From Cohnella fermenti (lineage in GTDB: Bacteria; Bacillota; Bacilli; Paenibacillales; Paenibacillaceae), in the NCBI RefSeq assembly GCF_004801405.1, contig NZ_SSOB01000037.1, forward strand, positions 1 to 64,000: DNA of 64,000 nucleotides. Reading direction: 5' to 3'. The position numbers and the translations under genes are program-made. How positions within the stretch are numbered: the stretch's first letter is position 1; each line of letters begins with the position of its first letter. Below, piece after piece: positions 7,749 to 16,581 of this stretch. The notes below the pieces were generated by a model. The model saw only the letters and a program-made list of their open reading frames with translations. It did not search any database and was not told where the DNA came from.

Positions 7749-8639
7749 ATGCCTAACCTGCCCACAATCGGATTCATCGGACTCGGAACAATGGGAGCGC
7801 CCATGGCGGCCAACCTGCTTCGCAAGGGGTATGAAGTCGCGGTCTACAACCGCACGCCCGGCAAGGCGGACGAGCTTGTCAAGCTCGGAGCGACGGAAGC
7901 CGCTTCCCCGCTCTCCATCGCCGAAGCTGCGAATATCATCGTCTCGATTATTAGCAACGACGCGGCCGTTGAAGAGGTTTACTACGGGGAGCAAGGCATC
8001 CTTGCCGGCCTCAAGCCGGGGGCCGTCGTCATCGACAGCAGCACGATCTCGAGCGCCTTGGCCGTTCGCCTGGCGGGCAGCGCGGCGGAGAAGGGAGCGG
8101 CCTTCCTGGACTCGCCGGTGACGGGCAGCAAAGACGGCGCGATCGCCGGCACGCTGCTGTTCATGGTCGGCGGCGACCAAGCCGTCGTGGAAGCGAACCG
8201 CGACGTGTTCCTCGCGATGGGACGGGAGATCGTCTACATGGGCCCGAGCGGCAGCGGCGCGACCGCGAAGCTGTGCCACAACACGATCGTCGGCATCAAT
8301 GCCGCCGGCCTCGTGGAAGGGATGGCCATCGCCGCCAAGGGCGGGCTGAACATGGAGTCGTTCCTGCGTGTCGTCCAAGGCGGAGGCGCCGCGAGCAAGC
8401 AGGCCGACCTGAAGGGCGTCAAGATTATCGGAGGCGACTACTCCGTCCAGTTCTCCCTCGCCCTGATGCTGAAGGACCTGAAGCTCGGCTCCGTCCTGTC
8501 CGACGGAATGAACGTGCCGACGCCGATGCTCGAAGCCGCCAAGAGTCTCTTCCAGGCTGGCCAGACGAAGGGCTACGGCGAAGATGACCTCGCGGCGCTT
8601 GCCAAGCTTTACGAGGAATGGATCGGGAGGAAAATCTAA
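7749..8639 (+). CDS. NAD(P)-dependent beta-hydroxyacid dehydrogenase (3-hydroxyisobutyrate dehydrogenase family)
   Basis: The 296-residue enzyme belongs to the 3-hydroxyisobutyrate / tartronate-semialdehyde reductase family. The N-terminal Rossmann motif is GFIGLGTMGAPMAANLL. The substrate loop reads DSPVTGSKDGAIAGTL, the catalytic lysine lies in GATAKLCHNTIV, and the helical C-terminal domain shows KDLKLG. The exact hydroxyacid is not evident and the neighbours give no clue. The ATG at 7749 is preceded by AGAAGGAG. Confidence 0.87.
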   Translation: MPNLPTIGFIGLGTMGAPMAANLLRKGYEVAVYNRTPGKADELVKLGATEAASPLSIAEAANIIVSIISNDAAVEEVYYGEQGILAGLKPGAVVIDSSTISSALAVRLAGSAAEKGAAFLDSPVTGSKDGAIAGTLLFMVGGDQAVVEANRDVFLAMGREIVYMGPSGSGATAKLCHNTIVGINAAGLVEGMAIAAKGGLNMESFLRVVQGGGAASKQADLKGVKIIGGDYSVQFSLALMLKDLKLGSVLSDGMNVPTPMLEAAKSLFQAGQTKGYGEDDLAALAKLYEEWIGRKI

Positions 8640-8664
8640 TTCCGGCACGGCAAAATCGATCCGT

Positions 8665-10317
8665 CTATCGGCAATCCTCCACAATGCCTCTTCCCGCCGT
8701 TCTTCCGCTGAAGAGGCATCCTCCGAGGAATGTGCCTTCGAGCGCCCGGTAGCCGTGCAAGCCGCCCCCTCCGAATCCCGCTGCCTCTCCCGCCGCATAA
8801 AGCCCCGGAACGGGCGCGCCTTCGGCATTCAGAACCCGGCCCGATAGATCCGTCTGCAGGCCCCCCAGCGTTTTGCGGCTGACCAAGCTCAGCCGTACGG
8901 CGATCAGGGGGCCGTTCTTCGGATCGAGCAGTTCATGGGGGGAGGCGACGCGGATCAGCTTGTCGCCAATATAATTGCGCGCTCCTCTCAGAGCCGTGAT
9001 CTGCAGATCCTTCGTGAACTTGTTCACCATCTCCCGGTCCCTTGCCCGCAGCGTCCTCTCGATGTCCTCGAATCTGATCAGAGGGCTCCCCGTCAGCCGG
9101 TTCATCCCCTCGACCAATGCCCGAAGATCATCCGCGATGACGAAGTCTTCCCCATGATCCATGAACGCCTGCACCGGTCCCGGCGCTCCAGGAAGCACTC
9201 GGCCGAGCACCTTCCGGATGCTCTTGCCCGTCAAGTCAGGGTTCTGCTCGGAGCCGGATAACGCGAACTCTTTCTTGATGATTTTCTTCGTCAGAATGAA
9301 CCACGAGTAATCGTAACCGGTCTTCTGAATCGCCTCCAGCGTGCCGAGCGTGTCGAAGCCAGGGAACGCCGGCGCCGGGAATCGCCGCCCTTCCGCATCC
9401 AGCCAGACGGAGGAAGGACCCGGCAGAATACGGATGCCGTGGTTGCTCCAGACCGGGTCCCAGTTCTTGAGCCCTTCCGTGTAATGCCACATGCGGTCGC
9501 GGTTCACGATGCGTCCGCCCGCGCTCTCCGCGATGCCGAGCATCCGGCCGTCGACATGGGCCGGCACGCCGGCGAGCATCCGCTTCGGCGGCTCTCCCAA
9601 GCGCGCCGGCCAATTCTGCCGGATCAACTCCGGGTTGCCGCCGATGCCTCCGCTCGAGACGAGAACCGCCTGCGCGCGATACTCGAAGTCGCCGACGACA
9701 TCGCGCGAACTCGGCTCGCCTCGCTTGGCCGCGCTCGGAGCGAGGACGGCCCCGGCAATACCGACGACGGAGCCGTTCTCGGTCAGCAAGCGGTCAACGC
9801 GATGGCGGGGAAGGTAGGCGAGTCGGCCGCTCTGCATATGCTGCCGGACGCGCGCCTCGAACGGAGCGACGATCGCCGGTCCCGTTCCCCAGACGATGTG
9901 GAAGCGCGGCACCGAGTTGCCATGCCCTTCGGCCAAGTAGCCGCCGCGTTCCGCCCAGCCTACGACGGGGAAGAAACGGATGCCCATCCTGCGCAGCCAT
10001 TCCCGCTTCTCCCCGGCTGCGAATTCAACATAGGCTTCCGCCCATCTCCGCGCCCAACTGTCCTCGTCCTCCCGATCGAAGCCCGCCGAGCCAAGCCAAT
10101 CCTGCCACGCCAGCTCGCGCGAATCCTTGATCCCGAGCCGCCTCTGCTCCGGCGAATCGACGAGAAACAGACCGCCGAACGACCACCAGGCTTGCCCTCC
10201 GAGCGACGCCTCCGGCTCCTGGTCCACCAGCAGCACCGTCCGTCCACCGTCCGCGATCTCCGCCGCCGCAGCCAATCCCGCCAGCCCCGCTCCTACGACG
10301 ATAACATCCTTCTCCAT
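8665..10317 (-). CDS. FAD-binding dehydrogenase (fumarate reductase/ketosteroid dehydrogenase-like flavoprotein)
   Basis: The 550-residue flavoprotein has the N-terminal dinucleotide-binding motif VVGAGLAGLAAAAEIADGG. It ends in the FAD-closing segment GLYAAGEAAGFGGGGLHGYRALEGTFLGG, as in the FAD-binding domain 2 family. It has no signal peptide and no haem or flavin-transfer domain. Family members oxidise or reduce carbon-carbon bonds of keto substrates, but the substrate cannot be read from sequence. GGAGGG precedes the ATG at 10317. The gene is convergent with the preceding dehydrogenase, with 25 bp between stops. Confidence 0.85.
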   Translation of the reverse strand: MEKDVIVVGAGLAGLAAAAEIADGGRTVLLVDQEPEASLGGQAWWSFGGLFLVDSPEQRRLGIKDSRELAWQDWLGSAGFDREDEDSWARRWAEAYVEFAAGEKREWLRRMGIRFFPVVGWAERGGYLAEGHGNSVPRFHIVWGTGPAIVAPFEARVRQHMQSGRLAYLPRHRVDRLLTENGSVVGIAGAVLAPSAAKRGEPSSRDVVGDFEYRAQAVLVSSGGIGGNPELIRQNWPARLGEPPKRMLAGVPAHVDGRMLGIAESAGGRIVNRDRMWHYTEGLKNWDPVWSNHGIRILPGPSSVWLDAEGRRFPAPAFPGFDTLGTLEAIQKTGYDYSWFILTKKIIKKEFALSGSEQNPDLTGKSIRKVLGRVLPGAPGPVQAFMDHGEDFVIADDLRALVEGMNRLTGSPLIRFEDIERTLRARDREMVNKFTKDLQITALRGARNYIGDKLIRVASPHELLDPKNGPLIAVRLSLVSRKTLGGLQTDLSGRVLNAEGAPVPGLYAAGEAAGFGGGGLHGYRALEGTFLGGCLFSGRTAGRGIVEDCR

Positions 10318-10680
10318 CCCGATCCCTCCGCTTATGGTCTCCCAAGCACATCGCCGTCGAACGTTGCCGAATGAAGCGCTTACTTTCTCTGCTACATTAA
10401 CTTATACATTAACAACTTATACGTCCCGCATACGAACTCCTGCCGCCCCCGCTACCAACCCTCTCCTGAACCTGCTGATGTATCGCGATAAGCAAGCTCT
10501 CCCCACTAGCTCTCTACGCCGCTTCCCGCTCCGTCGCCACGCCGATGAGGCTCCTCCACTGACTCGCCTCGACTTTGCCGCTCCGGGCACCGCTCTTTTC
10601 CATCCCTTCTCCGCTCCCTCCCTTGTGTTATCGAATCATCGGCATGGAGAAGGTATTGATCCGGCGGTTCATGCGATTTT
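10318..10680. other. Intergenic region upstream of the FAD dehydrogenase
   Basis: No gene is supported here. The part nearest the flavoprotein is AT-rich (10380-10425), with repeated TTAACTTATAC/TTAACAACTTATAC elements that may hold the promoter; I could not place a convincing -35/-10 pair. The remainder is GC-rich with no clear structure until the palindrome array at 10681. Confidence 0.4.
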
Positions 10681-10856
10681 ATGTGATTTTTCACATTCGT
10701 TGGCGCGGGTTGCGGATGAATTGAGGTGTTTTATGTGGTTTTTAGCATACATGCGGCACCTCGCGTCCGGAATAGCCCCACGTATGTGATTTTTCGCATA
10801 AAATCGTCCAAACCGCCCGTTTTTGAACGCGCCAATGTGAATTTTCACATAAAATC
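10681..10856. repeat. Array of four T-loop palindromes with a 51-52 bp period
   Basis: Palindromes start at 10681 (ATGTGA-TTTT-TCACAT), 10733 (ATGTGG-TTTTT-AGCATA), 10784 (ATGTGA-TTTTT-CGCATA) and 10835 (ATGTGA-ATT-TTCACAT), spaced 52, 51 and 51 bp. Units are flanked by TTTT on the left or AAAA on the right. The spacer between the first two (ATTCGTTGGC...GAATTG.GG.GTTTTAT) closely resembles the first spacer of the array at 48878. No ORF is supported. Confidence 0.85.
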
Positions 10857-10900
10857 CCGGCAAACTGCGGGGGATCGCCGTCCTAGCCAACTATCGCCAT

Positions 10901-11011
10901 CGTCCCCGTCCTCGCTAACTTCAACTTCGCCTTCACCATCGTCCCCGTCCTCCCGGCTGCGCCGGTCTCGTTCCTTCGCTGCCTCGCTACGTCCCCGTCC
11001 TCGCTAACTTC
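10901..11011. repeat. Three copies of a GC-rich direct repeat
   Basis: CGTCCCCGTCCTCGCTAACTTC occurs at 10901-10922 and exactly again at 10990-11011, with a shorter copy (CGTCCCCGTCCTCC) at 10940. The copies lie in non-coding, pyrimidine-rich DNA downstream of ppnP. Function unknown. Confidence 0.65.
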
Positions 11012-11147
11012 GCCGCCCCCCCTCCTCGCGTCCGTCACCACCTCCACCGTCTGTCTCCTCCACTTCGCCAACTCATTGCCCCCTCCCGTCCTCCTATAGG
11101 CGGCATAGAAGCTTTGCACTCCGCTGCTGCTTCCTCGTTCCACACCA

Positions 11148-11194
11148 AAAGCCGCCCTGCAAGGTCCCGGAAACCTTGCAAAGCGGCTGTGTGC
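11148..11194 (-). terminator. Intrinsic terminator after ppnP
   Basis: On the minus strand AGCCGC-TT-TGCAAGGT pairs with ACCTTGCA-GG-GCGGCT across a short loop and ends in TTTTGG. It lies about 70 bp beyond the ppnP stop. The T-run is short, but the stem is long. Confidence 0.7.
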
Positions 11195-11265
11195 CGAGCT
11201 TGCTATACACGCCGTGACTGGCGTCGCTGTTCGCTCCGCCCCGATACCGTCTGCTCCCCGCGCGA

Positions 11266-11580
11266 TTACAGGTACGAACAGATGTAGTCGGTCGTCTGTG
11301 CAACTTGCAGCTTGAACTTGGAGTCGGCGGGGACGCGGAACTCGCCCGTTCCGGAGATCGCGATCCACTCTTCGCTGCCCGGCAGTTGAACCGTCAGCTC
11401 GCCTGCGAGAATCTCCATCAGCTCGGCAGCGGCCGTGCCGAATTCGTATTCGCCCGGCAGCATGATGCCGAGAGTCTTGCGCGTCCCGTCCGCGAACAGA
11501 ACGGTGCGGCTCGTCACCTTGCCTTCGAAGTAAATGTTGGCTTGCTTAACGACGGATACTTGATCGAATTGTTGCGACAT
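11266..11580 (-). CDS. ppnP: Pyrimidine/purine nucleoside phosphorylase PpnP
   Basis: A 104-residue single-domain cupin of the PpnP (formerly UPF0345/YaiE) family, which splits purine and pyrimidine nucleosides with phosphate to give ribose 1-phosphate. Family blocks seen are VVKQANIYFEGKVTSRTV, GTRKTLGIMLPGEYEFGT and FRVPADSKFKL; the length is normal. GAGGAGG lies 11 bp before the ATG. It follows transketolase on the same strand, a pairing that would suit recycling of ribose into the pentose phosphate pathway (inference). Confidence 0.9.
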   Translation of the reverse strand: MSQQFDQVSVVKQANIYFEGKVTSRTVLFADGTRKTLGIMLPGEYEFGTAAAELMEILAGELTVQLPGSEEWIAISGTGEFRVPADSKFKLQVAQTTDYICSYL

Positions 11581-11610
11581 GGCTGGTGTGTCCTCCTCAG
11601 GTATGGTGGA

Positions 11611-11660
11611 GCGCTTGGTTACGCTTGGTTACGCTTGATTACACTTGGTTACGCTTGGTT
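11611..11660. repeat. Five tandem copies of a 10-bp repeat between tkt and ppnP
   Basis: The unit ACGCTTGGTT occurs five times head to tail (11611-11660), with single changes in copies 1, 3 and 4. It lies in the 110-bp gap between the transketolase stop and the ppnP ribosome-binding site. A 10-bp unit is typical of slippage tracts that vary in copy number. Confidence 0.85.
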
Positions 11661-11690
11661 CTCACTCTATCACTCTGTTCAAGTTGCAGC

Positions 11691-13706
11691 TTACAGCAGC
11701 TTCTTGAACTGCTCGACGACGTTCTCGACCGTGAAGCCGTATTCCTTGATGACGCGGTCGCCCGGAGCGGAAGCGCCGAACTTGTCGATGCCGAGAATCG
11801 CGCCTTCGTCGCCGACGAAACGATCCCAGCCGAACGGATGAGCCATCTCGATCGCAAGGCGAGCCTTGATCGTCTTCGGAATAACGCTATCCTTGTACTC
11901 CTTCGGCTGCTTGTCGAACAGATCCCAGCTCGGCAGGCTGACGACGCGCACGTGAATGCCTTGCTCGGCCAGCGCCTTCTGGGAAGCCACCGCGAGCTGC
12001 ACCTCGGAGCCTGTCGCGATCAGGATGCCTTGCGGCGCTCCGTTCGCGGCTTCGCTGATCACGTAGCCGCCCTTCTTGATCGCTTCGCGAGCGTTCTCTT
12101 GCGTGCCCGGCAGAACCGGCAGGTTCTGGCGAGTCAGCACGAGAGCGACCGGATTGTCGTTGTTCTCGACCGCGTAAGCCCATGCTGCGGACGTCTCGTT
12201 CGCATCCGCCGGACGGATAACCGTCAGGCCCGGAATGACGCGGATCGAAGCAAGCTGCTCGATCGGCTCGTGCGTCGGTCCGTCTTCGCCGACGGCGATG
12301 GAGTCATGCGTCAGGACGTACACAACCGGCTGCTTCATGATTGCGGCCAGACGAACGGCCGGGCGCAGATAGTCGGTGAACACGAAGAACGTGCCGCCGA
12401 AGATCTTCACGCCGCCGTGCAAGGAAGCGCCGTTCATCGCCGCCGCCATCGCGAATTCGCGGATGCCGTAGTACACGTTGCGGCCTTCGTATTGGCCGGC
12501 CTTGAATTGCGGCAGCCCCTTCAGGTGCGTCATCGTGGAGCTCTCAAGGTCGGCGGAGCCGCCCAGCAGGTGCGGAACGTTCTTCGCGAGGCCGTTCAGC
12601 GCATTGCCGGATGCGACGCGAGTGGACAGCGGCTTGTCCTCCGTAGAGTAGGAAGGAAGCTCCGCATCCCAGCCCTCCGGCAGGTAGCGGCCGACCGCGT
12701 TGTTGAATTGAGCGGCAAGGTCCGGATAAGCCGCTTGGTACTTCGCGAACAGCGCATCCCACGCCGCGTTCGCTTCTTCGCCTTGCTTCTTCACTTCCGC
12801 GAAGTGGGCGCGAACTTCTTCCGGAACGTGGAAGTCTTCGCCTTCCCACTCGTAGAAGCCCTTCGTCAGCTTCGCTTCTTCGAGGCCCAGCGGCGAGCCG
12901 TGAGGACCGGCGTGGCCGCCCTTGCCGCCCTTGTTCGGGGAGCCGTAGCCGATAACCGTCTTCACTTCGATCAGCGTCGGCTTGCTCTTCTCGGCTTGCG
13001 CTTCCGCGATCGCCTTAGCCAGCGCGCTTAAGTCATTGCCGTCTTCGACGCGCAGCACCTGCCAGTTGTAGCCTTCGAAGCGCTTGGCCACGTTCTCGGA
13101 GAACGACAGGTTCAGCTCGCCGTCGAGGGAGATGTCGTTCGAATCGTACAGCATGATCAGCTTGCCGAGCTGCAGGTGGCCGGCCATCGAAGCCGCTTCG
13201 TTCGAGATGCCCTCGGACAGGTCGCCGTCGCCGCAGATTCCGTATGTGTAATGGTTGATCAGGTCGTAGCCTTCGCGGTTGTAGGTCGCGCCCAGGTGCG
13301 CTTCCGCGAGCGCCATGCCGACCGCCATGCCGAAGCCTTGGCCGAGCGGTCCCGTCGTTGCGTCAACGCCGGCCGTATGGCCGAATTCCGGGTGTCCCGG
13401 AGTCAGCGAGCCCCATTGACGGAAGTTCTTGATCTCTTCGAGAGGCAGGTCGTAGCCGCTCAGGTGAAGCAGCGAGTAGAGCAGCATCGAGCCGTGTCCG
13501 GCCGACAGCACGAAGCGGTCGCGGTTGATCCACTCCGGGTTCGACGGGTTGTGCGCCATCGTCTTGGCGAACAGTTGGTACCCCATCGGAGCCGCGCCCA
13601 TCGGCATGCCCGGGTGACCGGACTTCGCCTTCTCGATCGCGTCGATCGAGAGCGTGCGGATGGTCGTTACGGCTAATTGTTCAATCGTCTTCGAGCTTGC
13701 AGTCAT
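11691..13706 (-). CDS. tkt: Transketolase
   Basis: The 671-residue thiamine-diphosphate enzyme moves two-carbon units between sugar phosphates in the pentose phosphate pathway. Visible are KSGHPGMPMGAAPM near the N-terminus, the cofactor-binding GDGDLSEGISNEAA motif, the central pyrimidine-domain segment NVYYGIREFAMAAAMNG, DSIAVGEDGPTHEPIEQ and the C-terminal domain ending in VEQFKKLL. All are at normal spacing and full length. GAGGAGG precedes the ATG. It may share a transcript with purU upstream, although a TACAAT -10-like element lies at 13765-13760. Confidence 0.97.
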   Translation of the reverse strand: MTASSKTIEQLAVTTIRTLSIDAIEKAKSGHPGMPMGAAPMGYQLFAKTMAHNPSNPEWINRDRFVLSAGHGSMLLYSLLHLSGYDLPLEEIKNFRQWGSLTPGHPEFGHTAGVDATTGPLGQGFGMAVGMALAEAHLGATYNREGYDLINHYTYGICGDGDLSEGISNEAASMAGHLQLGKLIMLYDSNDISLDGELNLSFSENVAKRFEGYNWQVLRVEDGNDLSALAKAIAEAQAEKSKPTLIEVKTVIGYGSPNKGGKGGHAGPHGSPLGLEEAKLTKGFYEWEGEDFHVPEEVRAHFAEVKKQGEEANAAWDALFAKYQAAYPDLAAQFNNAVGRYLPEGWDAELPSYSTEDKPLSTRVASGNALNGLAKNVPHLLGGSADLESSTMTHLKGLPQFKAGQYEGRNVYYGIREFAMAAAMNGASLHGGVKIFGGTFFVFTDYLRPAVRLAAIMKQPVVYVLTHDSIAVGEDGPTHEPIEQLASIRVIPGLTVIRPADANETSAAWAYAVENNDNPVALVLTRQNLPVLPGTQENAREAIKKGGYVISEAANGAPQGILIATGSEVQLAVASQKALAEQGIHVRVVSLPSWDLFDKQPKEYKDSVIPKTIKARLAIEMAHPFGWDRFVGDEGAILGIDKFGASAPGDRVIKEYGFTVENVVEQFKKLL

Positions 13707-13806
13707 GAATCTTGTCCTCCTCAGACATTGTTCGCGTTTTTCCCTAAATAATCTTGCCTATTGTACCACGACACCGCTTGGTCCCGCCATAACTTGTCCG
13801 TACAAG

Positions 13807-14706
13807 TCATTCGAACACAACGGTCTTATTGCGGTAAACAACCAGTCGATCCTCCACATGCCAGCGAACCGCCCGAGCAAGCACGATTCTCTCGATGTGG
13901 CGCCCAATGCGCTTCAGTTCGGCCGTGTTGTCGCGATGGCTGACCCGCTGAACGTCCTGTTCGATGATCGGTCCGGCGTCCAGCTCTTCCGTTACGTAAT
14001 GGGCGGTTGCCCCGATCAGCTTCACGCCGCGCTGGTAGGCCCGGTCGTACGGCTTCGCCCCGACGAAGGCGGGCAGGAACGAATGGTGAATGTTGATGAT
14101 CCGATTCGGGTATCTCTCGATGAACTTCGGGGTGACGATCTGCATATAGCGGGCCAGCACGATCAGGTCGACATTGCCTTCGATCAGCTCGAGCTGCTTC
14201 CGCTCCGCCTCTTCCTTCGTCCCCGGCGTCACCGGGATGTAGTGGAACGGGAGCCCGATCGATTCGACGAACGCCCGGCTGTCCTCGTGGTTGCTGACGA
14301 CCATCGCGATGTCCGCGTCCAGATCGCCCGATTGCCATTGCCAGAGCAGCTCCAGCAGGCAATGGTCCTCCTTCGAGACGAAGATGGCGATGCGCTTGCG
14401 GCGGCTGGCCCGGTAGACGCTCCAGCGCATGTCGAAGCGGTCGGCCACCCTCGTGAAGTCCTCCTGCAGCGAGGCGAGCCGGGTCTCAAGCCCGTCCAAG
14501 TCAAATTCGACACGCATGAAAAACATGCCGCCGTCCGGGTCCATCGTGTATTGGTCGGAAGAGACGATGTTGGTGCCTTGGTCGTACAGGAACTGCGATA
14601 CGGCAGAGACGATTCCCGCCCGGTCCGGGCAGGAGATCAGCATCCGGGCGCGGTTCGCCTTGCTGTCTTGGCGTCCCCGCTCGGAAGGGTGCTGGCTTGA
14701 ACTCAT
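13807..14706 (-). CDS. purU: Formyltetrahydrofolate deformylase
   Basis: The 299-residue enzyme hydrolyses 10-formyl-tetrahydrofolate to formate and tetrahydrofolate, balancing one-carbon pools for purine and methionine synthesis. An N-terminal ACT-like regulatory domain (ARMLISCPDRAGIVSAVSQFLYDQ) precedes a formyltransferase-fold catalytic domain. The active-site blocks are INIHHSFLPAFVGAKPY and the later ATAHYVTEELDAGPIIEQD with its catalytic aspartate. AGGAGG lies 14 bp before the ATG. It is co-directional with nfo and tkt. Confidence 0.94.
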   Translation of the reverse strand: MSSSQHPSERGRQDSKANRARMLISCPDRAGIVSAVSQFLYDQGTNIVSSDQYTMDPDGGMFFMRVEFDLDGLETRLASLQEDFTRVADRFDMRWSVYRASRRKRIAIFVSKEDHCLLELLWQWQSGDLDADIAMVVSNHEDSRAFVESIGLPFHYIPVTPGTKEEAERKQLELIEGNVDLIVLARYMQIVTPKFIERYPNRIINIHHSFLPAFVGAKPYDRAYQRGVKLIGATAHYVTEELDAGPIIEQDVQRVSHRDNTAELKRIGRHIERIVLARAVRWHVEDRLVVYRNKTVVFE

Positions 14707-14737
14707 GGTCGATTTTGATCCTCCTGGCTATCCCGGT

Positions 14738-15859
14738 TTACAGCTTCGCGAGCCATTCCTTGCCCGCCAGCGCAACCGTCAATCGTTGATTCACTTGCTC
14801 TTCCGAGTAATCGGCGGACAGCACCGAATTCGCGATCAGCAGGTCGTAGAGCCGTTCCATCGGCTCGCGAGGGTCGGCCTTCTTCGCCTTCGCGTCATTC
14901 TTGAGCGTCTCCCATGTGCCAAGCACGTACAGGCGGGGAACGATCGTCTCCTTCTCGAAGAGGAAGTGGATGCGCTCGACATCCTCCAGGAATTCGCCGC
15001 CGAACCGTTCCTCCACGTCGCCTCTGAGCAGCGCGATCTCCGCCTCGTACATCGGTCTTTCTTTTTGCCCGATCCAAGGGGTCTCGAGAATGAACGGGCG
15101 TCCCTGCAGCGCTTCATGATGCACGACGTTCCGGATGCCCTCGAAGCCGATCCAGCCGGAGCCGATCGGGGAGTGACGGTCCTTCGCCGCGCCGCGCGGG
15201 TTCTTGCTGTCGTTCACGTGGACGACCGCCACGCGATCCAGCCCGACGATCCGGTCGAACTCCTTCAGCACACCGTCGATGTCGTTCACGACATCGTAAC
15301 CGGCATCGTGCATATGGCACGTATCCATGCAGACGGTGAGGCGATGGTTGTCCTCCACCTGCTCGATAATGGAGGCGATCTCCTCGAAGCTGCGGCCGAT
15401 CTCCGTCCCCTTGCCCGCCATCGTCTCAAGCGCGATGTTCACTTCCGTCTCCCGCGTCCCGGCGAGAACCTCGTTCAAGCCTTCGGCGATCCGGGCCACC
15501 CCGTACTCGGGGTCCTTCTCGGTGTAGGCGCCGGGATGGAGCACGATATTGCGCACGCCGATCCGGTGGGTGCGGCGAATCTCCTCCTGCAGGAACGTCA
15601 CGGCGAGGTCGAACGTCGACGCCTTGTAGGAGCCGAGATTAACGATATAAGGAGCGTGCACGACAATCTCCCCGATGCCGTTCTGCGCCATCAATTGCCT
15701 GCCTTCGTCGATAAACAGGTCCTCGATCGGCTTGCGGCGGGTATTCTGGGGAGCTCCGGTGTAAATCATGAATGTACTGGACCCGTAGGATGCCGCTTCC
15801 TTCGTTGCGGTAAGCAGTCCTTGGTCCGAGAACGATACGTGAGATCCGATCTTCAGCAT
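14738..15859 (-). CDS. nfo: Endonuclease IV (apurinic/apyrimidinic endonuclease) with a C-terminal extension
   Basis: This enzyme cuts DNA 5' to abasic sites in base-excision repair. The metal-ligand motifs are all present in order: VHAPY, LHPGAY, LETMAGKG, MDTCHMHDAGYD, VHVNDSKNPRGAAKDRHSPIGSG and LETPW. The standard fold ends near residue 285, yet this protein has 373 residues. The extra 90 or so form a charged, probably helical tail (LRGDVEERFGGEFLEDVERIH to the C-terminus), which ends KEWLAKL. The tail keeps the codon usage of the rest and shares the same frame, so it is unlikely to be a sequencing artefact. The gene is divergent from the DUF2621 gene. Confidence 0.93.
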   Translation of the reverse strand: MLKIGSHVSFSDQGLLTATKEAASYGSSTFMIYTGAPQNTRRKPIEDLFIDEGRQLMAQNGIGEIVVHAPYIVNLGSYKASTFDLAVTFLQEEIRRTHRIGVRNIVLHPGAYTEKDPEYGVARIAEGLNEVLAGTRETEVNIALETMAGKGTEIGRSFEEIASIIEQVEDNHRLTVCMDTCHMHDAGYDVVNDIDGVLKEFDRIVGLDRVAVVHVNDSKNPRGAAKDRHSPIGSGWIGFEGIRNVVHHEALQGRPFILETPWIGQKERPMYEAEIALLRGDVEERFGGEFLEDVERIHFLFEKETIVPRLYVLGTWETLKNDAKAKKADPREPMERLYDLLIANSVLSADYSEEQVNQRLTVALAGKEWLAKL

Positions 15860-15953
15860 GTCCGACTCCTCTCCTTAAGCTTCCCGCGATCCGCGCGGGC
15901 TTGCCGGATTGAATCCGTTCTTGTTTAAATCCGTCCTTATTGTAACTTGAACG

Positions 15954-15982
15954 TCGAAATAAATAAAGAAATCGGATATAAT
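15954..15982 (+). promoter_or_regulatory. Predicted promoter of the DUF2621 gene
   Basis: TCGAAA, a 17-bp spacer and consensus TATAAT (15977-15982). The start codon is only 22 bp beyond the -10, so the leader would consist of little more than the GAGGTGATC ribosome-binding site. Confidence 0.5.
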
Positions 15983-16003
15983 TTCAAGATGAGGTGATCC
16001 CGG

Positions 16004-16438
16004 ATGAACTCTACTCCCGATTGGTTTCTTTATTTCATAGGCTTCTGGACCATCGTGCTCGTCGCCTTCATGAGCATCGGCGGCTTCTTCATGTTCCGCA
16101 AATTCCTTAAGGTGCTCCCGAAGCAAGACGGCAAGTCCAAGCTCGATTGGCAGAATTATTGGGTCGAACGGAGCCGACCGCTCTGGACCGACCACTCGAA
16201 GGAGCTTCTGGACAAGCTGGCCTCTCCGGTTCCGACGGCATTCCGCGACATTGCCAAGCATTCGATCGCTGCGAAAATAGGGCAGTTGGCGGTGGAGAGC
16301 GGAGCGACGGAAGTGACGGAGGCTCACTGCATTGAAGGCTACATTCTGGCGACGCCGAAGCGCGATCACAGCTTCCTGATCAGCTTCCTGGAGGAGAACC
16401 GGATCGACTACTCGCCGTATCGCCATCTCCTCGGCTAA
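16004..16438 (+). CDS. DUF2621 family membrane-anchored protein
   Basis: A 144-residue protein with one N-terminal membrane segment (about residues 8-31) and a soluble, cytoplasmic or surface domain. The segment PVPTAFRDIAKHSIAAKIGQLA and the C-terminal region around EGYILATPKRDHSFLISFLEENRIDY match my memory of the DUF2621 family found in Bacilli (YneK-like). No function is established for that family. GAGGTGATCCCGG precedes the ATG at 16004. Confidence 0.7.
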   Translation: MNSTPDWFLYFIGFWTIVLVAFMSIGGFFMFRKFLKVLPKQDGKSKLDWQNYWVERSRPLWTDHSKELLDKLASPVPTAFRDIAKHSIAAKIGQLAVESGATEVTEAHCIEGYILATPKRDHSFLISFLEENRIDYSPYRHLLG

Positions 16439-16581
16439 CCGCGGATAAGCGACAGGGCTCGCCTGCCTTCTCCGGCAATTCGAGGAATTTTCGAAACCTT
16501 TGGCCCATCTCGTCGTCTAACCTCTTATAAGGGAGTTCCACTGCAGCCTAGATCGACGTATTCTCTTGGAGGTGTTCACCC

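Noticed and set aside
10373..10384. Catabolite-repression (cre) site TGAAGCGCTTAC
   Set aside because: It is short by one base on the left arm and mismatched on the right arm compared with the cre consensus, and no promoter could be placed next to it.
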